From the NCBI RefSeq assembly GCF_005517195.1, contig NZ_CP040244.1, forward strand, positions 4,172,001 to 4,236,000: a DNA stretch of 64,000 nt, given 5' to 3'. Made by a program: the position numbers and the translations under genes. Source of the stretch: Streptomyces vilmorinianum. GTDB lineage: Bacteria > Actinomycetota > Actinomycetes > Streptomycetales > Streptomycetaceae. Position 1 is the stretch's first letter, and each line of letters opens with the position of its first letter. Shown piece after piece: positions 32,048 through 43,469 of the stretch. The notes beneath the pieces are model-generated. The model was not told where the DNA came from. It ran no database searches and saw nothing but the letters and a program-made list of their open reading frames with translations.

Positions 32048-33427
32048 TCAGGACGTGCCCGAACTCGTACGCGGCGAGTCCCCGCCCGTACGAGTCACCG
32101 CTCGCCGCAGGCCGACCCGGGCCAGTTCCGTCAGCGCCTCGGCACGGTCGCGGAAACCGTGGACGCCGTACGGCTCCACCGAGGCCAGCGCCCGGGCCGC
32201 GTCACGCAGGCCCAGTTCCAGTTCCGCCGAGCAGTCGTCCCCGGCGCGGAAGGCCACTCTGCGGACGTCGGACCACAGGTCCGGGCCCGGGTCGTCGGCC
32301 AGCTCGCGCCGGGCGCGTACCTCCCGCCACGTTCCGTCCAGCCTGGCCCGTGCCACATAGGCCACCCCGGTGCCGTCGGCCTCGATCCTGCCGTCGGCCA
32401 GCAGGACCCGGCCGCCCCACGGCGCGTGGTCGACGTGTCCCACCAGGCGGGCACCGGGCGAGGCGGTTCCGGCGGCGGGGAGCGGCAGTTCGACCGTGAC
32501 GTCCAGGACGAGTTCGGCGCCGCCCGCCTCGCCGCGCATCCGTTCCCGGAAACGCACGCCGCGCGGCGGGTCCCGCATCGTCGTGCACGCGGAGTCCTTC
32601 GGCACGCCCGACGCGGACGCCGAGCCGAGGCAGTCCCACGCGTCCCGGTACCCCATCGCGACCAGGGTGTCTGCGGAGATCCGGCCGGCCAGGAACTCCG
32701 TGTCGAGCGGCAGCGGGTACCGCGGCTTGATCACCTGCAGGACGAACGGCCGGTCCGCGGTCCGAGCGGCCTCCAGTTCGGCGAACAGCGCCCCGTGGGC
32801 GCTCATCTCGATCATGTGCACGTACTGTTCGAGGGAGCCGTCACCCCAGTACGGCGTATTGCCGATGCACCACACCAGCCACACCTCGTCGGCGCCGCGG
32901 CGCAGCGCCTCCCCCACGTTCGCGTCCTTGATCCACACCGCGTCGGTCCAGACGCGCGGTCCGCGGCGCAGGGGCGGGATGAACAGCGGCAGCGACATGC
33001 CCGCCGCCATCAGCTCCAGGTCGATGTCCGTGTGCGGCACCGCCACGCACGTCTTGGTGGCGAAGTCGGCGACGTTGAACGTGCCCGCCACCGGGGAGGA
33101 CCGGATCGTCTCCACGTCGATGCCGAGCGCGGGAAGCACCTTGCGGACCACTCCCTCGGCGTCCCCGAGGGCGGGCAGCGCCCAGGGCCCCTTGAGGTAG
33201 TCCGTGAGCGGCAGCAGCGAGCTGAAGTCCCGTACGCGGAGCCCGGACCACCGCCGGCCCATCTCCGCCGGATCCTGCCCCGACAGCAGCATCCCCGCCG
33301 TCATGATCCCGCCCGAGGTCCCGTCGACATGGTCGAAGTGGACGCCGTGCTCGCGCAGCGCCCGCACGACGCCGGTCTGCCACGCCACGCGCATCCCGCC
33401 GCCCGCGAGGACCAGCGATCGCCTCAT
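32048..33427 (-). CDS. Patatin-like phospholipase with a C-terminal domain shared with the GMC oxidoreductase
   Basis: 459 residues. Residues 1-~270 are a patatin fold: LAGGGMRVAWQTGV (oxyanion loop), DGTSGGIM with the nucleophile serine, and TDAVWIKDA in the position of the catalytic Asp motif (usually DGG/DGA, here DAV). Residues ~300-459 form a beta-rich domain with FRERMRG, GHV...GGR and DDPGPDLWSDV, features also found at the end of the GMC protein at 38186-40648. Patatins hydrolyse acyl esters of phospholipids or glycolipids. It is the last gene of a seven-gene coupled operon, overlapping its upstream neighbour by four bases. Start 33427 begins the conserved patatin sequence. Confidence 0.88.
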   Translation of the reverse strand: MRRSLVLAGGGMRVAWQTGVVRALREHGVHFDHVDGTSGGIMTAGMLLSGQDPAEMGRRWSGLRVRDFSSLLPLTDYLKGPWALPALGDAEGVVRKVLPALGIDVETIRSSPVAGTFNVADFATKTCVAVPHTDIDLELMAAGMSLPLFIPPLRRGPRVWTDAVWIKDANVGEALRRGADEVWLVWCIGNTPYWGDGSLEQYVHMIEMSAHGALFAELEAARTADRPFVLQVIKPRYPLPLDTEFLAGRISADTLVAMGYRDAWDCLGSASASGVPKDSACTTMRDPPRGVRFRERMRGEAGGAELVLDVTVELPLPAAGTASPGARLVGHVDHAPWGGRVLLADGRIEADGTGVAYVARARLDGTWREVRARRELADDPGPDLWSDVRRVAFRAGDDCSAELELGLRDAARALASVEPYGVHGFRDRAEALTELARVGLRRAVTRTGGDSPRTSSGTS

Positions 33428-33867
33428 GAGCCGGCCCCCGCGGTGTCCGCCGTGCGCACGTGCCCGGCCCGGTTCCCGAGCCGCCGCCCCATCAGCCAGC
33501 AGAGCACGGCGGTGGCCAGGTCGAAGAACGCGACCAGGAGGGCGAGCGGCCCGAACAGGTCCCGGACGACCCCGAGGCCCACCAGGACGAAGGCGCCGAA
33601 CTTCTGCAGACCGGCCCAGAGCAGCAGGTACGGGGGTGGGTCCGGTGACAGCAGCCCCTGGACCAGCAGACCGCCGACGACGACCATGAACATGCCGACG
33701 GTCGCGAACAGATGCCTGCTGATCCCCGTCGAGTCGGCCGACAGCAGGTCCAGTACGGGCCCCGGCGCGAACAGCTGGCACACGCCGGTCAGCACCGTCA
33801 CGCCGCCGATGAGGACGAGTACGAGGCGCAGGGGGTCGCGGGTGACCCGGGCCGGGAGCACGCTCAC
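33424..33867 (-). CDS. Small four-helix membrane protein of the GMC-patatin operon
   Basis: 147 residues with four hydrophobic segments (LVLVLIGGVTVLTGV, FATVGMFMVVVGGL, LLLWAGLQKFGAFVL, LLVAFFDLATAVLCWL). I do not recognise the family with certainty; it resembles small DoxX-like or DUF4345-like membrane proteins. Start GTG 33867 overlaps the stop of the upstream gene, and its own stop overlaps the patatin start, so it is translated only in this operon context. A role as membrane anchor or lipid/quinone interface for the operon's enzymes is guesswork. Confidence 0.75.
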   Translation of the reverse strand: MSVLPARVTRDPLRLVLVLIGGVTVLTGVCQLFAPGPVLDLLSADSTGISRHLFATVGMFMVVVGGLLVQGLLSPDPPPYLLLWAGLQKFGAFVLVGLGVVRDLFGPLALLVAFFDLATAVLCWLMGRRLGNRAGHVRTADTAGAGS

Positions 33868-34349
33868 TCGAGTGCTCCGAGCAGGTCTCCCTTGGCGACG
33901 ATGTACCAGACGATCGCCGCCCAGGTGATCGTCGCGCCGACGAAGCGGATGTCGTTGAGCTTCATCCAGCGCACCAGCAGCGGTGTCAGCCCGGCCGGGC
34001 CGTCGAAGTCCCCCGCCCGGATCTTCTTGTTGACCGGGATGATGATCCCCTGGCCGACCCAGGTGAGCACCAGGATGCCGGCCAGACAGATCGCCGACAG
34101 GACGACGTACCACTCGCCCCACTCGCTCCACACCAGCACGATCCCTGAGACGAACATCAGGGGCACGACGACGGTGAAGAACTTGGTCGCCTGTGTGGTG
34201 GGGATGCCGAAGTGGTCGTCGACGTTCTGCGGGGTCAGGGTGCGCCAGGTGGGATAGAGGAAGAACCGGAGCACCCACATCGTGCCCATGTACATCGTCG
34301 CGCCGAACAGGAAGTAGAGCGCGTTGATCAGCAGCCAGGTCTCCTTCAT
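33864..34349 (-). CDS. Four-helix membrane protein of the GMC-patatin operon
   Basis: 161 residues with four hydrophobic segments, starting at the very N-terminus (LINALYFLFGATMYMGTMW). A conserved-looking loop contains GIPTTQATKFFTV. DUF2269- or DUF1772-like membrane proteins have similar size and layout, but I cannot assign the family firmly. Start ATG 34349 lies in an ATGA overlap with the acetoacetate-decarboxylase-like gene and the stop lies in a GTGA overlap with the next membrane protein. Confidence 0.75.
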   Translation of the reverse strand: MKETWLLINALYFLFGATMYMGTMWVLRFFLYPTWRTLTPQNVDDHFGIPTTQATKFFTVVVPLMFVSGIVLVWSEWGEWYVVLSAICLAGILVLTWVGQGIIIPVNKKIRAGDFDGPAGLTPLLVRWMKLNDIRFVGATITWAAIVWYIVAKGDLLGALE

Positions 34350-35275
34350 GAGCCTGCTCCGACGTCGATGCGGGGAGGATCGGGCCAGTCCTCCGACAGT
34401 CCGAGGCCGACGACGCTGTCCAGCGGCTCCCCGTACGTCCGCCCGGGGTCCTCGCTCGTGAGGAACCAGCACTCGAAGTGGTCGTCGAGCACGCCCTGGG
34501 CCGACGTCAGGTAGACGGTGAACAGCGGGTCCTCGGCGATCCCCAGGTCGTGCAGCCCGGCGACCTGAGGGGCGTCGCCCACGACGAGGCGTGCGCGGGC
34601 CCGGCTGCCGAACGCGATGTCGGCCTTGCCGTCAAGGTAGATGAACGACTTCATCAGCATCCCGCGGAACGCGCAGTAGTTGACCGCCCCCACCCGCAGC
34701 GGCAGCGCGGTGGCCGGCGGGCGTTCGATCTCGATGTACATGCCGAGCCGCCCGCCGACCTCGTACTGGCTCGACACCGCGGAGTCGCCGACCGTGAAGT
34801 CCAGGTTGGCCTGGTGCTTCGGCATCCCCCAGATGCCCTTGCCTCCCTTGACCGAGATCTCGCTGCTCACGGGCAGGTCCACGACGTACTGTCCGGTGCC
34901 GAACGTGCCGCGCAGCAGCCCCGGCAGCAGCGGTGGGGCCGGCCGGCGCCCGTGCGTGCAGGCGATCGCGATCGAGTACTCGATGTACCGGCCGATGTCC
35001 GTCCGCAGGTAGTTGACGACCGTGATGAGGAGCAGCCCCTTGCCGCCGGGGAGCGCCACGGGGTGCAGCTCGCCGCCGGGCAGCAGTCGGGCGGCCGCCT
35101 CGCGGTCGACGGTGAACCCGGCCATCAGGGCGGGCGTGTCGACCGAGTCGACGGGCAGCTCGAAGGGGATGCCGTCGACCAGGGCGTGCCGTCCGGCGAG
35201 CCGGCGCTGCCGGCGCGGCACCGGTGACGGCACGGCCGAAAGACCCAGCCGGGCAAGGTGCAGGATCCGGTTCAT
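34346..35275 (-). CDS. Acetoacetate-decarboxylase-family protein
   Basis: 309 residues. The ADC-fold pattern includes VVNYLRTDIGRYIEYSIA and GIWGMPKHQANLDF, where the Pro-Lys is in the place of the Schiff-base lysine region of true acetoacetate decarboxylase. Many family members are not decarboxylases and act as aldolase/dehydratases or are uncharacterised. An N-terminal extension of ~30 basic residues precedes the domain. It overlaps the hydrolase gene upstream and the membrane protein gene downstream by four bases each. In this operon it may act on a beta-keto acid produced by the oxidoreductase (inference only). Confidence 0.8.
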   Translation of the reverse strand: MNRILHLARLGLSAVPSPVPRRQRRLAGRHALVDGIPFELPVDSVDTPALMAGFTVDREAAARLLPGGELHPVALPGGKGLLLITVVNYLRTDIGRYIEYSIAIACTHGRRPAPPLLPGLLRGTFGTGQYVVDLPVSSEISVKGGKGIWGMPKHQANLDFTVGDSAVSSQYEVGGRLGMYIEIERPPATALPLRVGAVNYCAFRGMLMKSFIYLDGKADIAFGSRARARLVVGDAPQVAGLHDLGIAEDPLFTVYLTSAQGVLDDHFECWFLTSEDPGRTYGEPLDSVVGLGLSEDWPDPPRIDVGAGS

Positions 35276-36342
35276 CGGGCGAGCTCCTCAAGGATCAGGG
35301 GGTATGTGTCGGTCGCCGCGTGGCGGCCCAGGAACACGTCGAGGTGGCCGTAGCCGGGCAGCATGTGGAGACTGTCGCGGCCGGGGCGGTACGCGTTGAG
35401 GAAGTCGTACGTGCGCTGCTGGCTCTCGGCCAGGAAGCAGCGGTTGTCCTCGCCCGCGAGGAGCACGATCCGCGCGTCGGTCCGCGGCGCCTGGGCGGCG
35501 AAGGAGCGGGGCAGCGACTCGATACCCTCCGTCGACACCAGCTGGCCGGCCCGGATGCACCGGTTCATCTGGGCGAAGAACGTCATCGGTACGTCGGCGA
35601 ACTCGCCGCGGATCCAGTCGTGCGTCGCCTCGTCGAGATTCGCGTGGGACCAGAGGGCCGGCCATCCGCTGCCGTACGTGAAACTGACCATGCGGCAGAC
35701 CGAGTTCCGGCACTCCGGGTGCGTCGCGCGCACGAACCACACCATCAGCCGGGAGAGCGGCCCGGCCGGCCGGTCGCCCCAGGCGGGTGAGATGGAGGGC
35801 ATCAGGCGGCTGATGACCGGCGCGAGGCGGGCGATCTTGAACGTCGAGAGGCGGGGGACGACCGGGTGCAGCGACACCGCGTTGCTGACCACCGTCTCCA
35901 CCTCGGGGAGGAGCCCGGCCGACAGGGCCATCATGAAGGACGCCGATCCCTGGCAGTGCACCACGGCCTTGAGCCGGTCCGTGCCCGTCGCCTCCAGCAC
36001 GTGGGCCACCGCGGCGGGATGGTCGTACGCCGCCGCCTGGTCCAGCGTCCAGGGCACCGGTTCGAGGTCGATCGACGCGCGCCAGTTCAGCAGCCACACG
36101 TCCCAGCCGTCGTCGATCAGGGCGTCGACGAAAGTGCGCCGCAACGGTGGCCGGAAGAGCTCGGCCCGCACGCCGGCGCCGTGCACGACGAGGACCGGAC
36201 CGCGGGTGGGCGGGCGGCTGCCCCGTACGTGGACCAGGGTCAGCGGACGTCCGTCGAACGCGGTCAGCGGCCGCACCTCGGTGACGTGGTCACGGCGGGT
36301 CGTCGGTCGGTTCGGCGGGTTCGGTGCGGGTGTGCGGCTCAT
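35272..36342 (-). CDS. PHA-synthase-like alpha/beta hydrolase with a cysteine nucleophile
   Basis: 356 residues. Oxyanion region LVVHGAGVRAELF; the nucleophile elbow reads VVHCQGSAS, placing Cys130 (codon TGC) where lipases have serine, as in polyhydroxyalkanoate synthases and relatives. Acid and base candidates follow in LLAGEDNRCF and LPGYGHLDVFLG. The layout matches the hydrolases sometimes fused to, or next to, cholesterol-oxidase-like GMC proteins. It may form or cleave thioesters or esters of a hydroxylated lipid; the substrate is unknown. ATG 36342 overlaps the metallophosphoesterase stop by four bases; an ATG nine bases upstream is an alternative. Confidence 0.85.
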   Translation of the reverse strand: MSRTPAPNPPNRPTTRRDHVTEVRPLTAFDGRPLTLVHVRGSRPPTRGPVLVVHGAGVRAELFRPPLRRTFVDALIDDGWDVWLLNWRASIDLEPVPWTLDQAAAYDHPAAVAHVLEATGTDRLKAVVHCQGSASFMMALSAGLLPEVETVVSNAVSLHPVVPRLSTFKIARLAPVISRLMPSISPAWGDRPAGPLSRLMVWFVRATHPECRNSVCRMVSFTYGSGWPALWSHANLDEATHDWIRGEFADVPMTFFAQMNRCIRAGQLVSTEGIESLPRSFAAQAPRTDARIVLLAGEDNRCFLAESQQRTYDFLNAYRPGRDSLHMLPGYGHLDVFLGRHAATDTYPLILEELAR

Positions 36343-38185
36343 GGCGTCCACGCTCCCCGGGAGATCACGACGGGATCCTCGATCAGACGCACCGCCGGCA
36401 TCCCGACGGGCACGGGCCGTTTCCCGCCGGACGGGTCGTCACGCAGCTCCCAGTCGCGGCAGATCGACTCCAGGACCAGCGGGTAGACGGTGAGGGCGCC
36501 GCCCGGTGCGATGTGCAGGCGGAGGAAGCCCTTGTGGTCCTCGATCGACTGGCCGGACATCTGCCACTCCGCGACTTCGCCGCCCGTCGCGGACAGCACC
36601 CACAGCGCGAAGACGCCCGAGCCCACGACCGCGCCCATCACGGCGGCGACGGCCAGGCACGCGAACAGGACGACCCATCGGTCCCAGGACGCCGGGAACG
36701 GGATCGCCACGGTGACGGCCAGCGCGGCCAGCGCGACAGCGGCCTGCGACAGCGCCGCGACCGCCGGTCCGGAGGGCGGGGCCGCCTTCCGTCTGCGGAG
36801 CAGCCGGCCGAGGAAGCCGAGCGCGAGCAGCGCCCCGGCGACGCCCAGGCACACCGCGAAGAAGCCCCAGAAGTCGTCGGCACCGGCCCGGCGTACGGCG
36901 TCGACGGGCCGCAGCACCCCCTCCGCCAGGGCGAAGAGGAAACTCATCAGGAGGAAGAGAACGGCGTGCAGGCCCGCGGCCAGCATGGCGAAGCCGACGT
37001 TGCGCCACGGCAGCCAGCGCCCCGACCACGGGATCGCGATGCCCCGGGCGAGGCGGCGGGACTCCGCTGCGTCGGGGTACGTCTTCCCCATCCGGGCGAA
37101 CTCCACCGGCGGGTCGTCCTTGTCGCGCAGCCGTGCCCCGCGGGGCGGCAACGGCAGCACCGGGGGCAGCCCGTGGGTGGCGGCGAGGTACGCGCCGCCC
37201 AGCCCGCAGGTCACCATCTGGCGTCGTCGCGGGTCGGGGGCGGGAACGCCGGTTCCGGGCGGGTCTCCGGGCAGCCGCTCGGCGTACCGGGCGTAGTGGT
37301 GACGGTCGCCGGTCAGCCACAGCCGGACCGACGCGTTCGTCGGCACCCGTCGGCCGGTACCCGGATCGACGTGGCTCCGGATGATGTTGCGGTCGAACCA
37401 GTGCAGGGCGTTGAAGGCGTCGGCGTCGCCGCCCGCGCTCTCCAGCCACGTGGGTTCGGCGGAGCAGACGATCACACCGTCGCCGGCCTTCAGGTTCGCG
37501 GAGAGGTGCTTCTCGAAGTAGCGCAGCTGGGGGTCGTCGAAGTACGAGCCCAACTGGCTGTCCAGGCCCACGAGCCACCAGCCCTCGGGCAGGCGGACAC
37601 AGAAGTAGCTGCGCGTCTGCCGGGTCCGCCAGGCGCCGATCGTCCGTTGCTGGGTGAACATCCGCAGGAAGGCGGTGAGGCCGTCGTACCAGTCGTGGTT
37701 TCCCGGCAGCGCGACCATCAGCGGCGGGTCCGTCGCCTCGGGCAGGGCGGCGCGGTAAGGGCCCTTCATGCGGTCCTCGTATCCCGTCGCCGAGGCCGCC
37801 GGGTACACCTCGTCTCCGCCGAGGACGAGCAGGTCGCCACGGCTCAGCCGGAGCGGCACGTCACCGTCCCCCTCGGCGGTGAGGGGGACGGTGAGTTCGT
37901 CCTCGGCGAGCGTCCAGGCCACCGAGCTCGTCGCGTCGAAGCCGTCGCCGAGGTCGGCCACGTAGTCGATCCAGATCTCCCGCGCGTCCTGCCTGCCGAG
38001 CGGGGCCTGCAGCAGGTCCGCCTCGAGCACCCCCTGGAACTCCCGCTTGTCCGAGTAGCCGGCGAAGACGGCCGCCAGCACGGCCTTGACCGCCGTACGG
38101 CCCAGCTCCCTCGGGGCCAGCCACCGCACTTGCTCCTGCGGGGTGAAGCCGAGTTCGCCGGCGTGTCCGCGCAGCTCGCGTACCT

Positions 38186-38189
<4 letters not shown>
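36339..38189 (-). CDS. Metallophosphoesterase with a four-helix membrane tail
   Basis: 616 residues. Metal-ligand motifs of calcineurin-like phosphoesterases are present: LVLGGDEVYP, ALPGNHDWYDG and LTGDRHHYARY (residues ~120-330). From ~400 the chain has four strongly hydrophobic segments, then a soluble C-terminal domain ending near PVVISRGAWTP. It probably works at the cytosolic membrane face on a phosphorylated lipid or nucleotide. Start GTG 38189 sits in a GTGA overlap with the GMC stop; the open frame extends far upstream but that part is antisense to the GMC gene and not coding. Confidence 0.85.
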
Positions 38190-40648
<2,459 letters not shown>

Positions 40649-40769
40649 TCGGGCGTTCCCCTTACGGGCGACTAATGAACATTCCGGTGCATATTGGACG
40701 CTAGCTGCCTCCGTGCCGGCGCACCAAGCAGACGGTGCGTCCGGGGGAAGGCCGCCCCTGGACGAGCCG

Positions 40770-41516
40770 CTAGACCAGCCGCGCGACGAGGTAGGCGAGG
40801 GCGGCCGCGGCGCCGAGGCAGCCGAGGACGAACAGCGAGCGCCAGGAGACGGCCGCCCGCCGACGGCCGCCGGCGGCGCCTGCCGGGGGCGGCGCGGGAG
40901 ACAACTGCCCCGAGGGCGGGCCCGTCGGCCGCTGGGCAGCGGGGGGTGGCGGGACGGGACCGCCGCCGGTGTACGTACGTCCCGCGTCCGGCCGGGGGCT
41001 CTGGAACGGTTCGACGAGCGGCGTGATGGCCGGGCCCCACTGCGGCGGGGCGCCCTGCGGGGACAGTCGCTCGTGCAGCTTTCCCCCGGCGGTGCGCCGC
41101 CAGGCACGACCCGCGACATCGGTGAACTCGACGGACAGACTGGCGGGGTCGAGTCCGTGGCCCGCACCTGCCGAGAAGAGGACGAACTCCGAGAACCCGC
41201 CCGGCGCCAGCAGCCGGACGCCGTCCGGCCACAGGAGTTCGTCCCCTGTCGAGACACGGAGGTCGCTGATGGGCTGGCTGCTGCCGTTGAACACCGTGAC
41301 GCGACGGCCGTCGGCATGGACGTAACTCGAGATCCAGCTCGCCTGCCGGATCCGATCCGCTCGTTCCGCCTGTTCCTCGCGCCGTCGCCGCGCCTGCTCC
41401 TCGCGTTCCTCGCGCAGCCGCTGAGCCCTTTCGGCGCGGTGGCCCTGACGGTATCCGACCACTGCGGTCGCCACCGACACGAGCAGGCCGAGGATCGCGA
41501 TCACGGTCCCCATCAT
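40770..41516 (-). CDS. Membrane protein with N-terminal anchor, basic coiled coil and C-terminal helix
   Basis: 248 residues. An N-terminal hydrophobic segment (VIAILGLLVSVATAVVGY) is followed by an Arg/Glu-rich coiled-coil-like stretch (~25-58), a small beta-rich domain (VFNGSSQPISDL ... LLAPGGFSEFVL), a Pro-rich region and a C-terminal hydrophobic helix (SLFVLGCLGAAAALAYLV). No enzyme motif. Family not recognised. It is separated from the GMC gene by 121 bases on the same strand and is probably independent of that operon. Confidence 0.72.
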   Translation of the reverse strand: MMGTVIAILGLLVSVATAVVGYRQGHRAERAQRLREEREEQARRRREEQAERADRIRQASWISSYVHADGRRVTVFNGSSQPISDLRVSTGDELLWPDGVRLLAPGGFSEFVLFSAGAGHGLDPASLSVEFTDVAGRAWRRTAGGKLHERLSPQGAPPQWGPAITPLVEPFQSPRPDAGRTYTGGGPVPPPPAAQRPTGPPSGQLSPAPPPAGAAGGRRRAAVSWRSLFVLGCLGAAAALAYLVARLV

Positions 41517-41691
41517 GGCTCCACCATGCTGCCGGCGGCCCCTCCTGTCGATCAGCCGGTGGGCCGAATGCGTGCACGACGCGCCCTCCGCCGGCCGGGG
41601 AACCCCAGGAGCTCGAGCGGCGCCCGTCGCCCCCCTCCCGGCGCGAGGCCGCCACCAGTACCGTGGATGCGTACGAGACCGAGGAGGCCCC

Positions 41692-42015
41692 ATGAGCGCG
41701 CTGCCCCACGAGAATCCGGCACCCGCGTACGCCAGCCCGTACCGGATCGAGCCCCACGAGGGCCCGCAGACCCTGGCGGAGCTCCGCGCCGCCCTCGCCG
41801 TCATCGACTCCGCCGAGCTCACCGCGTTCAACGCCAAGCTGGACGCCGCCACGTTCGGGGTCGAGCAGACCGCCGTCATCACCGAGGCGCGCCACCTCGT
41901 CGCCCTGCGGACCCGGCCCGAAGTACAGGACGCGATCCGAGCCTCCCTCGCCGGCGAGAGCGAGCTCATGACCGCCGACGACCTGTGGGCCGAGCTCGAC
42001 AAGGGCGCCGCGTGA
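41692..42015 (+). CDS. Probable antitoxin partner of the downstream ParE/RelE-like protein
   Basis: 107 residues, GGAGG before the ATG. Acidic and helical; segments such as TLAELRAALAVIDSAELTAFNAKLDAA resemble the C-terminal interaction region of antitoxins, and there is no recognisable DNA-binding motif. The stop overlaps the start of the next gene in GTGA, the usual antitoxin-first arrangement. Assignment rests on size, order and overlap. Confidence 0.62.
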   Translation: MSALPHENPAPAYASPYRIEPHEGPQTLAELRAALAVIDSAELTAFNAKLDAATFGVEQTAVITEARHLVALRTRPEVQDAIRASLAGESELMTADDLWAELDKGAA

Positions 42016-42296
42016 CCCATTGGATCGTCCAGGTACCCCGACGGCTCTACGTCGAGTTCGCGCACCTCGCCCCCGGCGAACGCCGGGCCGTCCACGACAC
42101 CCTCGCCCTCCTCGCAGCCGACCCACGCCCCGCCGCATCGGCATCCGAGCCCCTCCAGGCCGCGGAACTCCGCCGCATCCTCACGAAACCCGCGTCGGAC
42201 ACGGGCGCCAAGATCACGATCCTGTACCGCGTCCGCGAGCCCCAGGGCACGAAGCCGGGCCACGTCGAACTGATCTTCATCCTCGCCGGCCCCTGA
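42012..42296 (+). CDS. Probable ParE/RelE-like toxin
   Basis: 94 residues, start GTG overlapping the upstream stop. Basic overall, with the size and ordering of RelE/ParE toxins: an N-terminal helix with ERRAVHDTLALLAADP, then LRRILTK and strands ITILYRVRE and HVELIFILA. This fits a small RelE-fold ribonuclease or gyrase inhibitor, but the catalytic residues cannot be fixed by eye. Confidence 0.62.
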   Translation: MTHWIVQVPRRLYVEFAHLAPGERRAVHDTLALLAADPRPAASASEPLQAAELRRILTKPASDTGAKITILYRVREPQGTKPGHVELIFILAGP

Positions 42297-42325
42297 ACGA
42301 GCCTCGGGCTCACGACGTCCGGCCC

Positions 42326-43360
42326 TCAGTCGTCGAGCAGCCGCCATGCGGTGAGGGCGAGCCCGGTCCGTGTCAGTCCGGTGGGTTGGGTGAGGTCGAT
42401 GCCCAGCGTCGCTCCGATCTGTTCGATGCGGCGCGCGACGCTGCTGTGGTGCAGGTGGAGGAGGTCGGCGGCCCGGCGGAGGGAGCCGGTGGCGCAGTAG
42501 GCGTCCAGGGTCTCCAGATCGTCCGCGTTGCCGGCGATGCGGGCGATCGTGGCCACGTCGGGGTTGGCGCGCGCGGTGTCCCGAGGCACCTCGGCGAGAA
42601 GTGCGAGGGCGCCCAAGTCGGCGTGGCGGACGACCGGTTCGCGCGGGCCGGTGAAGCGGAGGGCGGTGCGGGCCTCCCGCCAGGACCGTTCCGGGCTGTC
42701 GGCGGAGCCGATGCCCGCGCGTACGCCTTCCGGGAAGCGGGCCCGGTCCACGGCGGCGGCCAGGATGACGCCCACGTCGGCGAGCGGTGCCGCCTTCACC
42801 GGGCGGGCCGGGCAGACCAGGGCGCCGATCCGGTCGAGCGGGAGCCGCGAGCGTACGGCGACGACGTGGACCGGCAGGTCGGCGGCGAACCCCAGGAGCC
42901 GTAACGCCCGTGCCCTGGCCGCCTCGTCGCTGTCGGAGCTGATCACCAGCTCGACGAGAGCGGGGTCGGCCATGGTGGTGCGGGCCGGACCGTACCGCTC
43001 GACGGCCGCCGCGGCGGCGATGGCGAGCCGGTCGAGGAGGACTTCGTCGAGCTGACTCGGCGGACCGGGGCGTTCCAGCCACACCGTGCCGATCTCCTCC
43101 TCGTCGAGGGTGATCGGCACCGTCGTCGACGCGGGTGACGGCGGGGCGGACGCCGCCCTGCCGTCTGGCGCGATACGGATCGCCCGCGCCGTGCCGTGGA
43201 GCCGGATCCCGGCCACGCACTCGGCCAGGCCCGCCGACGCCCGGGCGAGCGCCGGGAGATCCACCCGCCGCCGCATCAGCGTGTCGTAGAACATGACGAC
43301 CCGGATCGCGCCGTCGACGTACGGGTCAAGTCCCGACAACCGTAAGGCCAGTGCCTGCAT
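42326..43360 (-). CDS. PucR-family transcriptional regulator
   Basis: 344 residues. The C-terminal ~60 residues carry the PucR-type helix-turn-helix (TLDAYCATGSLRRAADLLHLHHSSVARRIE). The middle has a GAF/GGDEF-like CdaR sensor pattern, and the N-terminus a short regulatory segment. Such regulators usually control a neighbouring catabolic gene; here the divergent esterase at 43470 is the obvious candidate. Start ATG 43360 was chosen over upstream frames that overlap the divergent gene. Confidence 0.88.
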   Translation of the reverse strand: MQALALRLSGLDPYVDGAIRVVMFYDTLMRRRVDLPALARASAGLAECVAGIRLHGTARAIRIAPDGRAASAPPSPASTTVPITLDEEEIGTVWLERPGPPSQLDEVLLDRLAIAAAAAVERYGPARTTMADPALVELVISSDSDEAARARALRLLGFAADLPVHVVAVRSRLPLDRIGALVCPARPVKAAPLADVGVILAAAVDRARFPEGVRAGIGSADSPERSWREARTALRFTGPREPVVRHADLGALALLAEVPRDTARANPDVATIARIAGNADDLETLDAYCATGSLRRAADLLHLHHSSVARRIEQIGATLGIDLTQPTGLTRTGLALTAWRLLDD

Positions 43361-43469
43361 GCGAGAAGGATAGAAGGACTGGGGCGCGCCGATCGGTGCG
43401 CGTTCGGGCCGGGATGCGCGACGGATGACGGATGCCGCCTCGGGGGGGACGGCCGTGAGGATGGCCGTC

